Assembly (NCBI GenBank): GCA_030340625.1 | Contig: JAOPHQ010002037.1 | Span: 1-64,000, forward strand | Length of the DNA stretch: 64,000 nucleotides | Source: Merluccius polli | Taxonomy: Eukaryota > Chordata > Actinopteri > Gadiformes > Merlucciidae | Direction: 5' to 3' | Part shown: piece by piece, positions 46,350 through 55,946 of the stretch | Layout of the letters: every line of letters begins with the position of its first letter | Numbering within the stretch: position 1 is the stretch's first letter | Translations under genes and position numbers: made by a program | The notes under the pieces: model-generated | The model's database searches: none | The model's input: only the letters and a program-made list of their open reading frames with translations | Told to the model about the DNA's origin: nothing

Positions 46350-47134
46350 ATGGCTTATAGTCAAATAATAGAAATTCAAAAGTTATTAAATAATGGTCAG
46401 ATAGGAGAGGATTATGTGGAAAAACTATTAAATGTTCAATATCCATGCCATATGATAGAACAAGGTCAAGAGTGTGATTAAAACAATGGGTTGGTTTATT
46501 CACACTCTGACAGAAGCCAATTGAGTCTATTAATGAGGTAAATGCGTTACTAAGGCTGTCATTTGTAACATCCACATGGACATTAAAATCACCTACAATA
46601 ATTACTTTATCTGATTTAAGAACTAAACTTGATAGAAACTCTGAGAATTCAGATATAAAATCAGAGTACGGTCCAGGGGCGCGGTACACTATAACAAATA
46701 GGACTGGCTGCAGTGTTTTCCAGTTTGGGTGAGAAAGACTAAGAATAATGCTTTCAAATTAATTATAATTTAGTTTTGGTTTAGGGTCCATTAAAACCCT
46801 CGAATCATATATAGCTGCTACTCCACCTCCTCGGCCTGCGCCTCGGGGAATGTGAGTATTAATATGACTGGGGGGGGGTGGATTCATTTAGGCTAACATA
46901 ATCCTCATGGGACAACCAGGTCTCAGTAAGACAAAGCAAATCAATATCATAATCTGATATTAATTCATTCACTAGAACAGCTTTGGATGACAGAGACCTG
47001 ATATTTAACAGTCCACATTTAATTATTTTATTTTGTGCTACTGAGGAGTTGGTTTTAATTTTTATTAGGTTTTCATGGTTAACTTCTCTTGTTTTTATTT
47101 CTTTACATAATGTAGGCGGTCGGGGGACAGACAC
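46350..47134 (-). pseudogene. L2 ORF2 endonuclease part
   Basis: The AP-endonuclease starts with KCGLLNIRSLSSKA and DIDLLCLTETWLS (catalytic Glu). A run of Gs at 46869-46877 shifts the frame. After IPRGAGRGGGVA there is a TAA stop near 46757, then VIVGDFNVHVD and LLSDHYLITFEF in an open frame. The coding frame passes into the RT half at 36950 once ERV-B and its ATGG duplication are removed. Confidence 0.85.
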
Positions 47135-47230
47135 AGTCTCTATGGGGTGGTGGGTGGGGGACTGTACTAGAGGAAGTGCAGAGAATTGTGTTAAACAGCA
47201 ACTCTGCTTCCTGGTCCCAACTCTGGACTG

Positions 47231-48082
47231 TCAGGTTTTAGAAATAAACTGCATCATATTCCTGGATAAGAGAGCCGCTCCATCCAACGTGGGATGGATG
47301 CCGTCTCTCCCAATCAAACCAGGTTTTCCCCAAAAAGGCTGCCAATTATCAATGAAGCCCACATGGTTTGCTGGACACCACCTGGACAGCCAGCGGTGGA
47401 AGGACGCCATGCGGCTATACATGACGTCACTGGTCACATTGGGCAGGGGTCCAGAGAAAACTACGGTGTCCGACATTGTTTTGGCGTATCTACACACCGA
47501 TTCCACATTAATTTTAGTGACCTCCGATTGGCGTAATCGGGTGTCATTACCGCCGACGTGAATAATAATCTTATGATATTTACGTTTGTCTTTAACCAGC
47601 AGTTTTAAATAGGATTCAACGTCGCCCGCTCTGGCCCCAGGGATACATTTAACTATGGCCGCTGGCTTCGCTAACTTCACGTTTCTGACTATAGAAGAGC
47701 CAATAACCAGAGTCTGTTCCTCAGCGGGTGCGTCGTTGAGTGGGGAAAACGTATTAGAAACGTGAATGGTCTGGTGGTGAGCCGTGGGCTTCAGTGGGTT
47801 GCCGCTACGCTTCCCCTGGACAGTCACCCACTCTCCGTGGCTTCCCGGCTGCTCGGGGTCTACCGGGGGACGGCTAACTAGGGCTACCGCCGGCCGGCCC
47901 GCACAGACTACCGGAGACGGTGTGGTGCGGTACCGAGCCTCTAAGTCACTAATCCTCACCTCCAGCGCACTAAATAAACTACATTTAATACAGGTACCAT
48001 TATCACTAAAAGAGGTGGAGGAGTAACTAAACATTTGGCACACTGAGCAGGACAGAGGAGCAGAGGAAGAGGGAGAAGCCAT
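47231..48082 (-). CDS. L2 ORF1 with SGNH esterase domain
   Basis: The 283-aa frame is open from ATG 48082 to the stop at 47231. The N-terminus has paired cysteines (CSVCQMF, CIKC), a possible metal-binding knuckle, then a short coiled segment (LFSALEVRISDLEARY). The C-terminal 150 residues are an SGNH/GDSL-type hydrolase: LVIGSSIVRN (nucleophile Ser block), IIHVGGNDTRL (Gly/Asn block) and GRDGIHPTLDGAALL (Asp/His block). Such esterase ORF1 proteins are known in CR1/L2 LINEs. Their natural substrate and exact role in retrotransposition are unsettled. It precedes ORF2 on the same strand. This is one of the best preserved coding regions in the window. Confidence 0.85.
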   Translation of the reverse strand: MASPSSSAPLSCSVCQMFSYSSTSFSDNGTCIKCSLFSALEVRISDLEARYRTTPSPVVCAGRPAVALVSRPPVDPEQPGSHGEWVTVQGKRSGNPLKPTAHHQTIHVSNTFSPLNDAPAEEQTLVIGSSIVRNVKLAKPAAIVKCIPGARAGDVESYLKLLVKDKRKYHKIIIHVGGNDTRLRQSEVTKINVESVCRYAKTMSDTVVFSGPLPNVTSDVMYSRMASFHRWLSRWCPANHVGFIDNWQPFWGKPGLIGRDGIHPTLDGAALLSRNMMQFISKT

Positions 48083-48309
48083 CGCTAACTGCTAATGCTT
48101 AATGTAACTAGCGTGTGAAGACTTAAAATAGCAACTTGTCGCTATTTTAAGTTTAAATGTTTAAGCGGGTAAATAACCGCTGTAACGAGTAAAACAAATG
48201 TATATTTAGCGTTCACCGACAGCTACAACACCAAACAGTGTACACAGAGCAAGAGGTAGACCGGAAATGAGTCGATGCTTACCGCAACAGCGACACCTAC
48301 CAAGAGGCA

Positions 48310-48800
48310 CTTCTCTGCAATCCAATCAATTCAGATTTAGTGTATAGTGTGCTTGAAAAAAATGATATCTAACATTTGTGAACATTTTGTGTATGTTTAT
48401 TTTAAAAGATATTTGACAGATATTTTTGCCATTTAAGGCAGCTTGTCATTGATAAGACTGCACTCCAAAACTCACTGTGTGCCTTTACCTGGGAGAAGGA
48501 CTGATAGTCTAATGGTAAAAGTGCCAGTTTTTGAGGCAGTTACCTATTGAGCTGCAGGTTCAATTCCCACTCTATGTATCACTTTTAAGTTTAGTGTCCA
48601 TGCTGTCTGTTATGCCGTTTGTTAAGGCTAGACAAAAAGTATTGCAGTGGGCTGCATGTCATGTCCAGAGTTTGTTGTTATTTTAATAGCTTTTTGACAG
48701 ATCTTTTTGCTATTTAAGGTATCTTGTCATTAATAAGCCTATACTTCAATACTCACTGTGTGCATACCAATGTAAACAAAGTATGCCAGTAGTATATAAT
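48310..48800. repeat. Imperfect direct repeat; tRNA-like boxes
   Basis: A block of about 80 bp beginning GACAGATATTTTTGCCATTT (48416) recurs at 48696 as GACAGATCTTTTTGCTATTT. Each copy ends in CTCACTGTGTGC. Between them, TAGTCTAATGG (48505) and GGTTCAATTCC (48557) match Pol III A and B boxes, but no cloverleaf stem forms convincingly. A tRNA-derived SINE remnant is possible. Confidence 0.5.
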
Positions 48801-49300
48801 GGGGACCTTTTTGCACGCGCATGTGCATGGGGGCGTGTCCGCATGCACGCGCATGCTCGTGCGTGTGGGCGGGGTGTTACGCGCGTGGGGTCATAAACGC
48901 TTTTTTTTTCTTCTTTTTTTCCCCCCGTGAACATCAAAGCGCAATGCAAATTGCGACCTGCGCATGCGTTCGGCGGGCACGTGTGTGTGTGTGTGTGTCG
49001 TGATGACGCTTAACATATTATTGTTTGTCTTATCCTGTATCCTCAAGAACTTAAAGGGTTATAAACGAGACGGAATCTTATGATACCGTTTGTCCGGAGT
49101 GCATGAGCGTCCGGCACATGTGTTCGGCGCGCACGTGCGTGTGTGTGTGTGTATGTTGATAGCAAAACACAATTTTGGGGTGTAAAATAATAAATGTGTC
49201 TATTTCTCAGGATTTTAAAACTTAAAAGTGAGTAAGTGCTAGCGGGTGTGACGCGCATGTGTTGTTGGAGATAGTAAAACACAGATGTTGATATCATTTT
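48800..49300. repeat. CpG/E-box-rich repeats upstream of accessory locus
   Basis: Alternating GCGCATGTGC-type sequence (48812-48890) is followed by two related blocks: GCATGCGTTCGGCGGGCACG near 48962 and CATGTGTTCGGCGCGCACGT near 49118, each leading into a GT run. A third partial copy starts near 49250. They contain CACGTG E-boxes. They could be enhancer repeats of the downstream gene. Confidence 0.5.
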
Positions 49301-49304
49301 GGGG

Positions 49305-49372
49305 GAAGTCCTATATAGGCAGGATACCTCCCCATAAATGACGTACGAAAGTGGTGATTCCTATATAAGCAG
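49305..49372 (+). promoter_or_regulatory. Tandem TATA promoter with CRE-like site
   Basis: TCCTATATAGGCAGGATACC (49308) and TCCTATATAAGCAGGAACTT (49358) are two copies of a core-promoter-like block about 50 bp apart. TGACGTAC, close to a CREB/ATF site, lies between them. The second TATA box is about 90 bp upstream of the first ATG of the putative accessory gene at 49453. Confidence 0.6.
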
Positions 49373-49452
49373 GAACTTTTTAGCAGTCATTATAGTGCCC
49401 CCCAGTAGTGAAGACCTTGCTAGTTGGCGCTGTCGTACAACTGAACACTTTC

Positions 49453-49810
49453 ATGGAATCCGATTCTGACAACAATTCAAGAAAAAGCATGCATTTCATA
49501 AGTAAGGAAGCCATATTTTGCTGGGCATGTACATGTAATGCTTTATTCACTGTAATTAAAAACAATTAAATAATGGTTATGTTTGTTTTGTTTTTCCCTT
49601 GTTTTAGAAGAGACGCATCTGTTTGATGAAACACAACCCCAAAACAGCAAGGAGAACCGGAATCCACCCCAGGCCCGCAGGAATCTTTTTTGTAGCGCGC
49701 ACCCCGCTACTAAAGAATCCCCCGAACTATTGAACTGGACAGACGCGCAAATCAAGGTCTTGAAAAAGTTGGGAGGATATGCAAGAAGAATTCCATCTAC
49801 ACATGGCTAA
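49453..49810 (+). CDS. Putative spliced accessory protein 1 (two exons)
   Basis: ATG at 49453 opens exon 1, which ends at ATAA|GTAAGG (donor GT 49502). A polypyrimidine tract, TTTGTTTTGTTTTTCCCTTG, leads to TTTTAG|AAGAG (acceptor ending 49607), giving a 106-bp intron. Reading continues in frame through exon 2 to TAA at 49808-49810; the product would be about 83 residues. It is polar, with NSKENRNPPQARR in the middle and LNWTDAQIKVLKKLGGY near the end. I do not recognise the family. A retroviral regulatory protein is one possibility, judged from position only. Exon 2 overlaps the next frame (start 49779) by about 30 bp. Confidence 0.4.
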
Positions 49811-50558
49811 TGCAGGTACCCATTTTGATGTCTCTACTCCAAAACGTCGCATAAATATTGACGACGCTCAACTGCTCATGGCGCCTAATAGGAAAAGATC
49901 GGCACCTATGCATGTAGCTCGTTTTTTGGATCAGAAAGCATGGGTCCCTTTGTATGAGTGGGATGTGCCAGACTGTAGGGTTTCGGGGTATTTGTTCAAT
50001 CAAGGAGCTGTTTACCTCTACACAAGAGAAGCTGATGAAATGTTCCAGCAAGGAGTAACACCATTCGATTTCATGCCGAAGACTGGGCTCATTTCAGAAA
50101 CAAAATTTGTAAAGCACAACTCGAAAGGAGTGTATGCTGTTCAATGGAATGGATCAATATATGGAGAGGCCTATCGTGTGGAGACAGACTTGGAGGTCTA
50201 CGATCCTGAATCATACATATTTTTCAGACAATGTATGGATAACACTGTTATTCTTGAGGCCCGAAAGGGTACTCTGCATGAAGGCAAGCTCTGTCCCCTT
50301 ACGACTAAAGAATGGGAAACATGGTTTACCAATGGATTTCTCGTGCAGTGGAGCGAATGGGGGAAAGCGTTAGACGTTTTTGAACGGATTGATACTTTGT
50401 TCAGATGGTATAAACTTAAGTGTACAAGTCCTACGATGACCTCAAAACAAAGATTTTTAATGATAATTATGATGATGATAAAGAAAATGAATATCCCCAT
50501 TGATATAAACATTGTGAAGAATATAGACATACTAGTACATTGTGATAATAATGCATAG
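49779..50558 (+). CDS. Unknown 259-aa protein beside retroviral LTR
   Basis: This is the longest open frame in the region that I cannot assign to a known transposon protein. ATG 49779 and 49803 are both possible starts. Residues 20-45 are basic (STPKRRINIDDAQ, NRKRSAPMHVARF). The centre is a folded-looking domain rich in aromatics (WVPLYEWDVPDCRVSGYLF, YLYTREADEMFQQG, YAVQWNGSIYGEAYRV, WETWFTNGFLVQWSEW). The last 40 residues are Ile/Met/Lys-rich and may be read-through into intron. There is no signal peptide or clear membrane segment. It sits between an internal-looking promoter and an LTR end shared with ERV-D. Complex retroviruses keep regulatory genes at that place, so a retroviral accessory gene is my inference, not a match. 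Confidence 0.5.
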   Translation: MQEEFHLHMANAGTHFDVSTPKRRINIDDAQLLMAPNRKRSAPMHVARFLDQKAWVPLYEWDVPDCRVSGYLFNQGAVYLYTREADEMFQQGVTPFDFMPKTGLISETKFVKHNSKGVYAVQWNGSIYGEAYRVETDLEVYDPESYIFFRQCMDNTVILEARKGTLHEGKLCPLTTKEWETWFTNGFLVQWSEWGKALDVFERIDTLFRWYKLKCTSPTMTSKQRFLMIIMMMIKKMNIPIDINIVKNIDILVHCDNNA

Positions 50559-50580
50559 CATATACAGTATGTTTGTACAG

Positions 50581-50825
50581 GTAATGTGTCGGCTGATGCG
50601 GAGATGTCTAATTGTAATACAAATCAACGCAATGACCACTCGTGGGTGGACGAGTTGGGTACTGAGTTGGGTAAAAGAAACCTAACATTTCTTACTCCCG
50701 AAGAAGACTTCTCTGAAGACGTGAGTAATCAACCACAACTTGAGCTGGACTACTACAAAACAGACACAGAATTTTTTACTCCCGAAGAGGACTTCTCTGA
50801 AGACGTGAGTAATCAAGCACACTGA
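50581..50825 (+). CDS. Acidic repeat exon (accessory locus, exon 3)
   Basis: The open frame has no ATG of its own. It follows TTTGTACAG|GT (50577-50582), a possible splice acceptor. Joined to the donor GCAG|GTACCC (near 49816), it stays in frame with the 49803 ATG. It encodes an acidic tail with two copies of TPEEDFSEDVSNQ, and ends at TGA 50823. The duplicated DNA (50691-50732, 50776-50817) contains GACGTGAGTAA twice, a strong 5' splice-site match, so it may also be spliced internally. Acidic repeats are typical of transcription activation domains; function here is inference. Confidence 0.4.
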
Positions 50826-50879
50826 CTCCTGACGACGTCAGCTTAGACAGGGAAGCTTTAGGACTTTAGAAATGACAAT

Positions 50880-51023
50880 TGGCTGGCATAAAAGGAAGAA
50901 ACACTACAGCGACTGATGCCCTTCTACAATGCTCTGATTATTGAGTAAACTTAAACTTCTTCTATCGCTTCATTAAAGAACACGCGTGAGTAAGAGTTTC
51001 AAGAGAAACTGCTTTTCACAACA
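50880..51023 (+). repeat. Retroviral LTR end (R-U5), related to ERV-D
   Basis: CTTCTTCTATCGCTTCATTA, AAGAACACGCGTGAGTA and a CACAACA end (50967-51023) match 59278-59356 of ERV-D. A TATA-like GGCATAAAAGG lies at 50892. No primer site follows, so this is a 3' or solo LTR. The 5' LTR boundary is not visible, and U3 may include part of the upstream frames. Confidence 0.75.
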
Positions 51024-52720
51024 ACATATAACACATTATTGTCATTAAGGCATATTTCCCTTTCGGGGAACGTTTCATTTAACGTATTTTGTCCCTGATT
51101 ACGTCTTGAATCTGAATTGAGCATATTTTTGGTTATTTATTTACCTCTTGGATAATTTACATTGAATTGAAACGTATCCTCAATAGGCTACGTTAAATAT
51201 CGATAACACATTTGTCGGGGGGGGGGGGGGGGGGGGGGGGGTATTTTTGCACGCACGTCGGCAAAAATATATGCCTAATAGCCCAACCCAGTCTCACGGC
51301 AGTTCATGAAACTGTCACGAAATTGAACTATCGAATTCGTGCTCCACGCAACGATTTCATGTTTTGTTTTCGTGCTGCTCAGGACGACTTTAAAACTAAT
51401 GTATTTCAATAGGAGGCATGTTTCGTGCTTGCACCACGTATTTTTCAGCTGTGCGGTCGTGGCTTTGATGATCGCATTTATATGTTTTTTAATGTCTTAA
51501 TTGACGTTTACAATTCGATATCTGTAATTTATAGGTCCCGGAATCGCACTGTTTTCATGCGTAGGCGGCACATAAGGCAATAAAAGAGCATTCAGGGTCG
51601 GACTGGGAGCATTCAGGGTCCTGGACCGGTCCGGGGGGGGGGGGGGGCAGTCCGGCGGGGGGAGGGGGGCGGTCCAGGTTCGACCCTGGACTGGGAGCAT
51701 TCCCCCCCCCCCCCCCCCCCCCGGACCGGACCGGCGGGGGGAGGATGGCCGGTCCAGTGGTGGGCCGGTCCAGGACCCTGAATGCTCCCAGTCCGACCCA
51801 AATGGATGCACCTGCATTTATACATGACGGGCCACAGCATGGGCCGCTGTATACTATAGTATAAATGTATACTCATGATCATTAACGATACAGCAGTGTT
51901 GTGTAGTAGCCATCGCTAAGAAATATGTATGCTTCTTCATTTGTTTGTCTTTCATTGGTTTGTTGCGTCAATTTACACTACAGTTCCCATGAGTGTCAGC
52001 GACGGTTGCTATGGTGACGACGCCAGCTTTTAATATGTTTTATATTGCCGATGGGTGGTTATCGTCAGTGGCTGGCGAAATACTGCCCTGTAGCAGTTAT
52101 ATTGAAATGTAAAGAAAATAATGTGTGTATAATAAAAATCGACCAGCCACAAACGGTACAGGAAACATAATTTGAAGCTTTCTGATTGGCTGAACTGGCC
52201 CAGATATGTAAGCCAACACACTGTGAACATAATTTGTACTTTTTATTTGTACCTTTTAAAGCCAGCACAGTTAGAAATGCAAGCTTTTATATTTAGGATA
52301 AGATATATTTTACTGTAAGATGGACATTATTATACGTCACGCGCAACACCGCCTGCAGGCGACGGCGCGTTTCAGCCAACCCAGTCTCATATAAAAACGT
52401 ACCCTGACTACGTTGGTCCAAAGTGCCAAACGTAGAGGGGTTACAATAATGGCCCTTAAATTGTATGACTGTTACATTTTTTCTGCCTATTCTTTTCCCA
52501 TGGTTTTGCGTCCAAGTCACGTGACTTTCAAGATTCACGTGACTTTTTCAGATTCCACATAGGACTCCCTTGTGATGTCACTCCGTCTGACGGATCAAAC
52601 CCTCGCCCACTACATGTCTGAGGTTGATTTGCTGATCAACACATTATTCCATGGCAGCGGGAGAAACTAATGTTGACAAAGTGACGAGTTACGATCGGAT
52701 GTTTGTCCGCTGTTTAATTT
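51024..52720. other. No gene; poly-G, foldback element
   Basis: A G run of about 27 bases is at 51215-51241. Apart from the foldback at 51595-51799 I found no gene or recognisable element. CCCAGTCTCA occurs at 51285 and again near 52380, possibly two ends of a decayed repeat. Confidence 0.5.
51595..51799. repeat. Foldback with perfect 35-bp arms
   Basis: GGGTCGGACTGGGAGCATTC and on to GGACCGG (51595-51629) is exactly complementary to 51765-51799. Inside, a G run (about 51633) pairs with a C run (about 51705-51722), and a smaller palindrome surrounds CAGGTTCGACCCTGG. The 205-bp unit could fold into one long hairpin. Confidence 0.85.
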
Positions 52721-52724
52721 TGAT

Positions 52725-53862
52725 GGTGTGTGACAAACTGGCACTTGTCGTTATTAAGAGTCAGGCCCTCTTCCTGGAGCCGCCCCAACACTTTGTGCAG
52801 CCTGTGGTCATGTTGTTCACGCGTTGATCCAAACACAAGAATGTCGTCAGCATGACATACAGTCCCTTCTAGCCCTGTCAGCATCTGTGTTAGCCGCTTT
52901 TGAAAGTGTTCGGGTGCTGACGAAATCCCGAAGGGCAGTCTCTTGTAACAGTATCACCCGAAAGGGGTGATAAATGTGGTCAGCGGGACTGATTTTGGAT
53001 GTATGGGTACCTGCCAGAATCCGGCCGTGGCATCCAGCTTTGTAAAAACTGTTGCCCCTGCAAGCTTGGCCAGGGTTTCATCGACGGCCGGCAATATATG
53101 TCTTTCTCTGCAGATATACTCATTCAGATGGGTCATATCGGAGCAGATCCTGATCTTTCCTTTGGGCTTTGGTGCCACAACCATACCTGCACACCAATCC
53201 GTAGCTTCTTCGATTGGCATGATCACCCCCATTTTCTCCATTCTCTGGAGCTCCTCTTTGACTTTGTCGCTTAATGGTAGAGGTACACATCGTGGAAGTG
53301 ACAATGCGTAGGGTTTGGCGTCTTGCTTCAACTTAATTTTGTACTCCCCTTTTAGGCAGCCCAGTCCTGTGAAAACCTTGGGGTATTGTTTCTTCATATC
53401 TGCCTCCAGCTCTCTTACACTGTCGACTAGATGCAGCAGCTTCAGGTCTGAGATTGCTGGCAAACCCAGCAGAGGAGTAGCAAGGTTTTGTACCACATAC
53501 ACTGGTTGTGTTGTTGTTCTGTCTTTATATTCTATGACTCCGTTAAACTGACCTCTCACCTTTAAAGGTTCATTGCTGGGCCCACACAATGGTATTGTTG
53601 CGTTGGTGAGTGGGCCGTGACATTCTTTTGAGTAGGCGTTACCTGGGATGACTGTCGCATCCGCCCCTGTATCCAACTTGAAGGTAAGGTCTTGACCATT
53701 CACTTTCAATGTCTTTTTCCATGTTTCAGGTTTCTTTCCTGTGGACAACGCTCCCAGGAAAAGTGTGTCCTCTTCTTCTGCCTCGAGAACTGCACCTACT
53801 CTACCTGATTTACAAACAGCGGCAAAATGTCCTCTCTTCCGACATTTTCTGCAGTCTGCGTC
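52725..53862 (-). pseudogene. Gypsy-3 protease and reverse transcriptase, truncated
   Basis: The protease active site is LDTGADATVIPG near 53680, with the flap-side TPLLGLPAISDL near 53470. RT follows: MEKMGVIMPIEEATDW, PKPKGKIRICSDM and KLDATAGFWQVPI. A TGA at the position after TPFG (52951, probably CGA before) interrupts it. Then LPFGISSAPEHFQ and CHADDILVFG (catalytic DD) follow. Homology ends near 52725 after NNDKCQF. Confidence 0.85.
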
Positions 53863-54585
53863 TCATGCAGCACAGTTGTTCAGGGAGTGTGCTGGTCCTT
53901 TACCACATCGTCCACAGTTTTTCTGTCCTTTCTGGAAATCCTTTCCTTCCCGTCTGTAGGTTGTCTTCCCTGTCTGGTACTCTCTGTGTGACTTTTTTTT
54001 GAATTTCAGTAAGTCCACATTTGCCTCTCCTTGTTCTGTTTTTGTTTCTCTCACTACAGGTTGCTGTTTTTTAATTTCTTCATGTTGTCTTATTTTGGTA
54101 ACTGCTTTTTCAAGTGTTAATTCACTGTCCATTTGCAGTTTTTCAGACAGGCCATGGTGCCTTATCCCTACCACTAACCTGTCTCTGATCATTTCCTCCT
54201 GCAGAGGGCCATATTGACAGTGCTCCGCTAGTTTATAAACTGCAGAGATGAATGCTTCAGCCGATTCACCTGGCTCTTGGTTTCTCTTTTTGAAACAAGC
54301 CCTTTCATAAATTACATTATATTTGCATATGAAGTATTTATCAAAGGCTTCCTTTACTGGCCTGTACTTCTTTAAATCTGCATCACTTAAGCCTAGTGTG
54401 CCCAAAATATCGTCGGCTTTATCGCCCATAGCATAAACTAATGAGTTCACTTGATATTCTTCATTCTTACTGTCCAGTCCGGCTGCCACCCGGAACCTTT
54501 CAAACCGCCGAATCCAGTTGGGCCAGTTAGCAAAGTCCGAGAAGTCAAAGTTTTCTGGTGGGTTTATGGAGAAAAGCGAATCCAT
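53863..54585 (-). pseudogene. Gypsy-3 gag
   Basis: The 240-codon frame starts at ATG 54585 (MDSLFSINPPENFDFSDFAN). It has the gag core FDKYFICKYNVIYERACF and AEHCQYGPLQEEMIRDRLVV, then a basic stretch. The first CCHC-type knuckle (CGRCGKGPAHSLNNC) is followed by a TGA near 53865. The same frame continues with a second knuckle (CRKCRKRGHFAAVC) and the protease, so the single stop separates gag from pol. It may be a CGA-to-TGA decay. Confidence 0.85.
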
Positions 54586-54818
54586 TGTTCTGCCTCTTTA
54601 TTGCTGTGCAGGCTCCTCTGCGTTGTCTCTTGTCCCGTTCCAACACGCTTCCCCGTCGTCTGTCTAACTAGCTATTTAGCACTCAGTTTCTAACTGCAGG
54701 CTAGCATTAGCGTAGCTTAGCTTAGCACCGACCGCGACTCGCGGGTCGTGTTTATTTATTTATTTACCGCAACTCGCCGGACAATTTCCTCCGAGCGACG
54801 TTGTCCGAGACGGGATTC

Positions 54819-54836
54819 AGCACTCTTCTGACACCA
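54819..54836 (-). promoter_or_regulatory. Gypsy-3 primer-binding site
   Basis: On the minus strand TGGTGTCAGAAGAGTGCT directly follows the LTR; TGGTGTCAGAAG is common in this kind of element. Confidence 0.8.
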
Positions 54837-55005
54837 TGTAACATGCCGTGTTCAGGCAGTATGTATATAGTTCCAGACGGGAGACATCTGTCGGTCTGTA
54901 GTTCACCTTTATTGACAACTCTGCATTCCCACACACCTATACTTCCGGTATGTCCGTCCCCTTATATGTTCCCTACTCAACAGGTACACATCTGCTCTCG
55001 CTACA
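54837..55005 (-). repeat. Gypsy-3 5' LTR
   Basis: 169 bp with TGTA...TACA ends, typical of small fish Gypsy LTRs. On the minus strand it has ATATAAGGGG as TATA box and CAATAAAGG as poly-A signal. Confidence 0.8.
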
Positions 55006-55427
55006 CTCGTGACTTTGAAGAAGTCACGCAAAATTAACACAAAGTTAAGCATGTTGCATTCATTCTTCCCGCTTGTCTTGACCTTTATATATTGATGATA
55101 ACATGAAATATATGTATATGACAGTGATTCTGGGTCTTAGTTTATCAAAGTTTTTGGAACAACTAATTTAGTCTTCTAGCGTTACCTTTGAATCTTATGC
55201 CCACATTATTTTATTTACTTTTAGACTAGGTAAACTTATTCAATTGTTCTAATGAGGCCAAATTCATGAGCTAGTCTCACCCCACCGGAAGAGCTCTTCC
55301 CAGTTACCCTTTCAGCAGCTGAAGAGAGGTCTGTCCAGGTCGGGTTACCATCATCCAGTCGAAAACCACCTCTAGGAGATGAAAAAAGAGTATCATGACG
55401 GTTTCCTAATCTAGAGAAGGTCTCACC

Positions 55428-55946
55428 TAGGGCTGCAGGATATATCGGCTATGTACGATATATCGATATAATTTCCAAGGGGATACAAGATTTGACAATA
55501 TCGTTTATATCGATATATGCATTAAAATGGTCAGTTTCCGCCTCAAGCGTCTGTGGTTGCCTTGGAGACTGTGAGCGCGACCGCGACCCCTCCCACTCTG
55601 TCCTTCCGAACGTGCCGTGTGCAAAGACGCCTCATTCCCTCACCCGCCGCCCCCTCACAACAAAACAAGCATGGAGGATCCCGATAAAAAAAAAAAACGA
55701 GACGGCGGCGGGAGACGTACATCATCTGTACGCTCTTCCACCTTCGCGCTCGCCACCAACGCCGCCGTCTGTGAGGTTTCTTCCGTCGGTGAGGATCTCA
55801 GGTCGCCTTCGGTGTTGTCCGGTGAGATTAGAGTGGGTTAGAAACATCTAACCCACTCTATAGAAAATATCGAGATATATATCGTATATCGCCATTCAGC
55901 CAAAAAATATCGGGATATCATATTTTGCCCATATCGTGCAGCCCTA
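55428..55946. mobile_element. hAT-type MITE rich in ATATCG
   Basis: The ends TAGGGCTGCA and TGCAGCCCTA are perfect 10-bp inverted repeats. The duplication GTCTCACC flanks it (55420-55427, 55947-55954). Subterminal parts repeat ATATCGATAT palindromes. A CpG-rich centre contains ATG 55671 with MEDPDKKKKRDGGG, perhaps the remnant of a transposase start. Confidence 0.88.

Larger units (their letters stand above)
32742..48305 (-). mobile_element. Near full-length L2 LINE, split twice
   Basis: On the minus strand the order is 5' UTR (48305-48083), ORF1 (48082-47231), ORF2 endonuclease, RT, 3' UTR with GA repeats, and tail GGCGCTATACAAATAAAATT followed by GAATT repeats ending at 32742. Without ERV-B (36951-46349) and the small LTR element (32797-34157), it is about 4.8 kb, a normal full length. 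One frameshift and one stop in ORF2 are visible. The 5' boundary is approximate. Confidence 0.9.
52720..55005 (-). mobile_element. Gypsy-3: Ty3/Gypsy element, 5' part
   Basis: On the minus strand a short LTR (54837-55005), primer site, gag, protease and reverse transcriptase are present. Homology stops within RT near 52720, so RNase H, integrase and the 3' LTR are missing. The LTR abuts the CACGAG of ERV-C at 55006, showing insertion into that retrovirus. Confidence 0.88.

Noticed and set aside
48505..48567. Possible tRNA gene
   Set aside because: A and B box matches exist, but the acceptor and T stems do not pair, so no tRNA is called.
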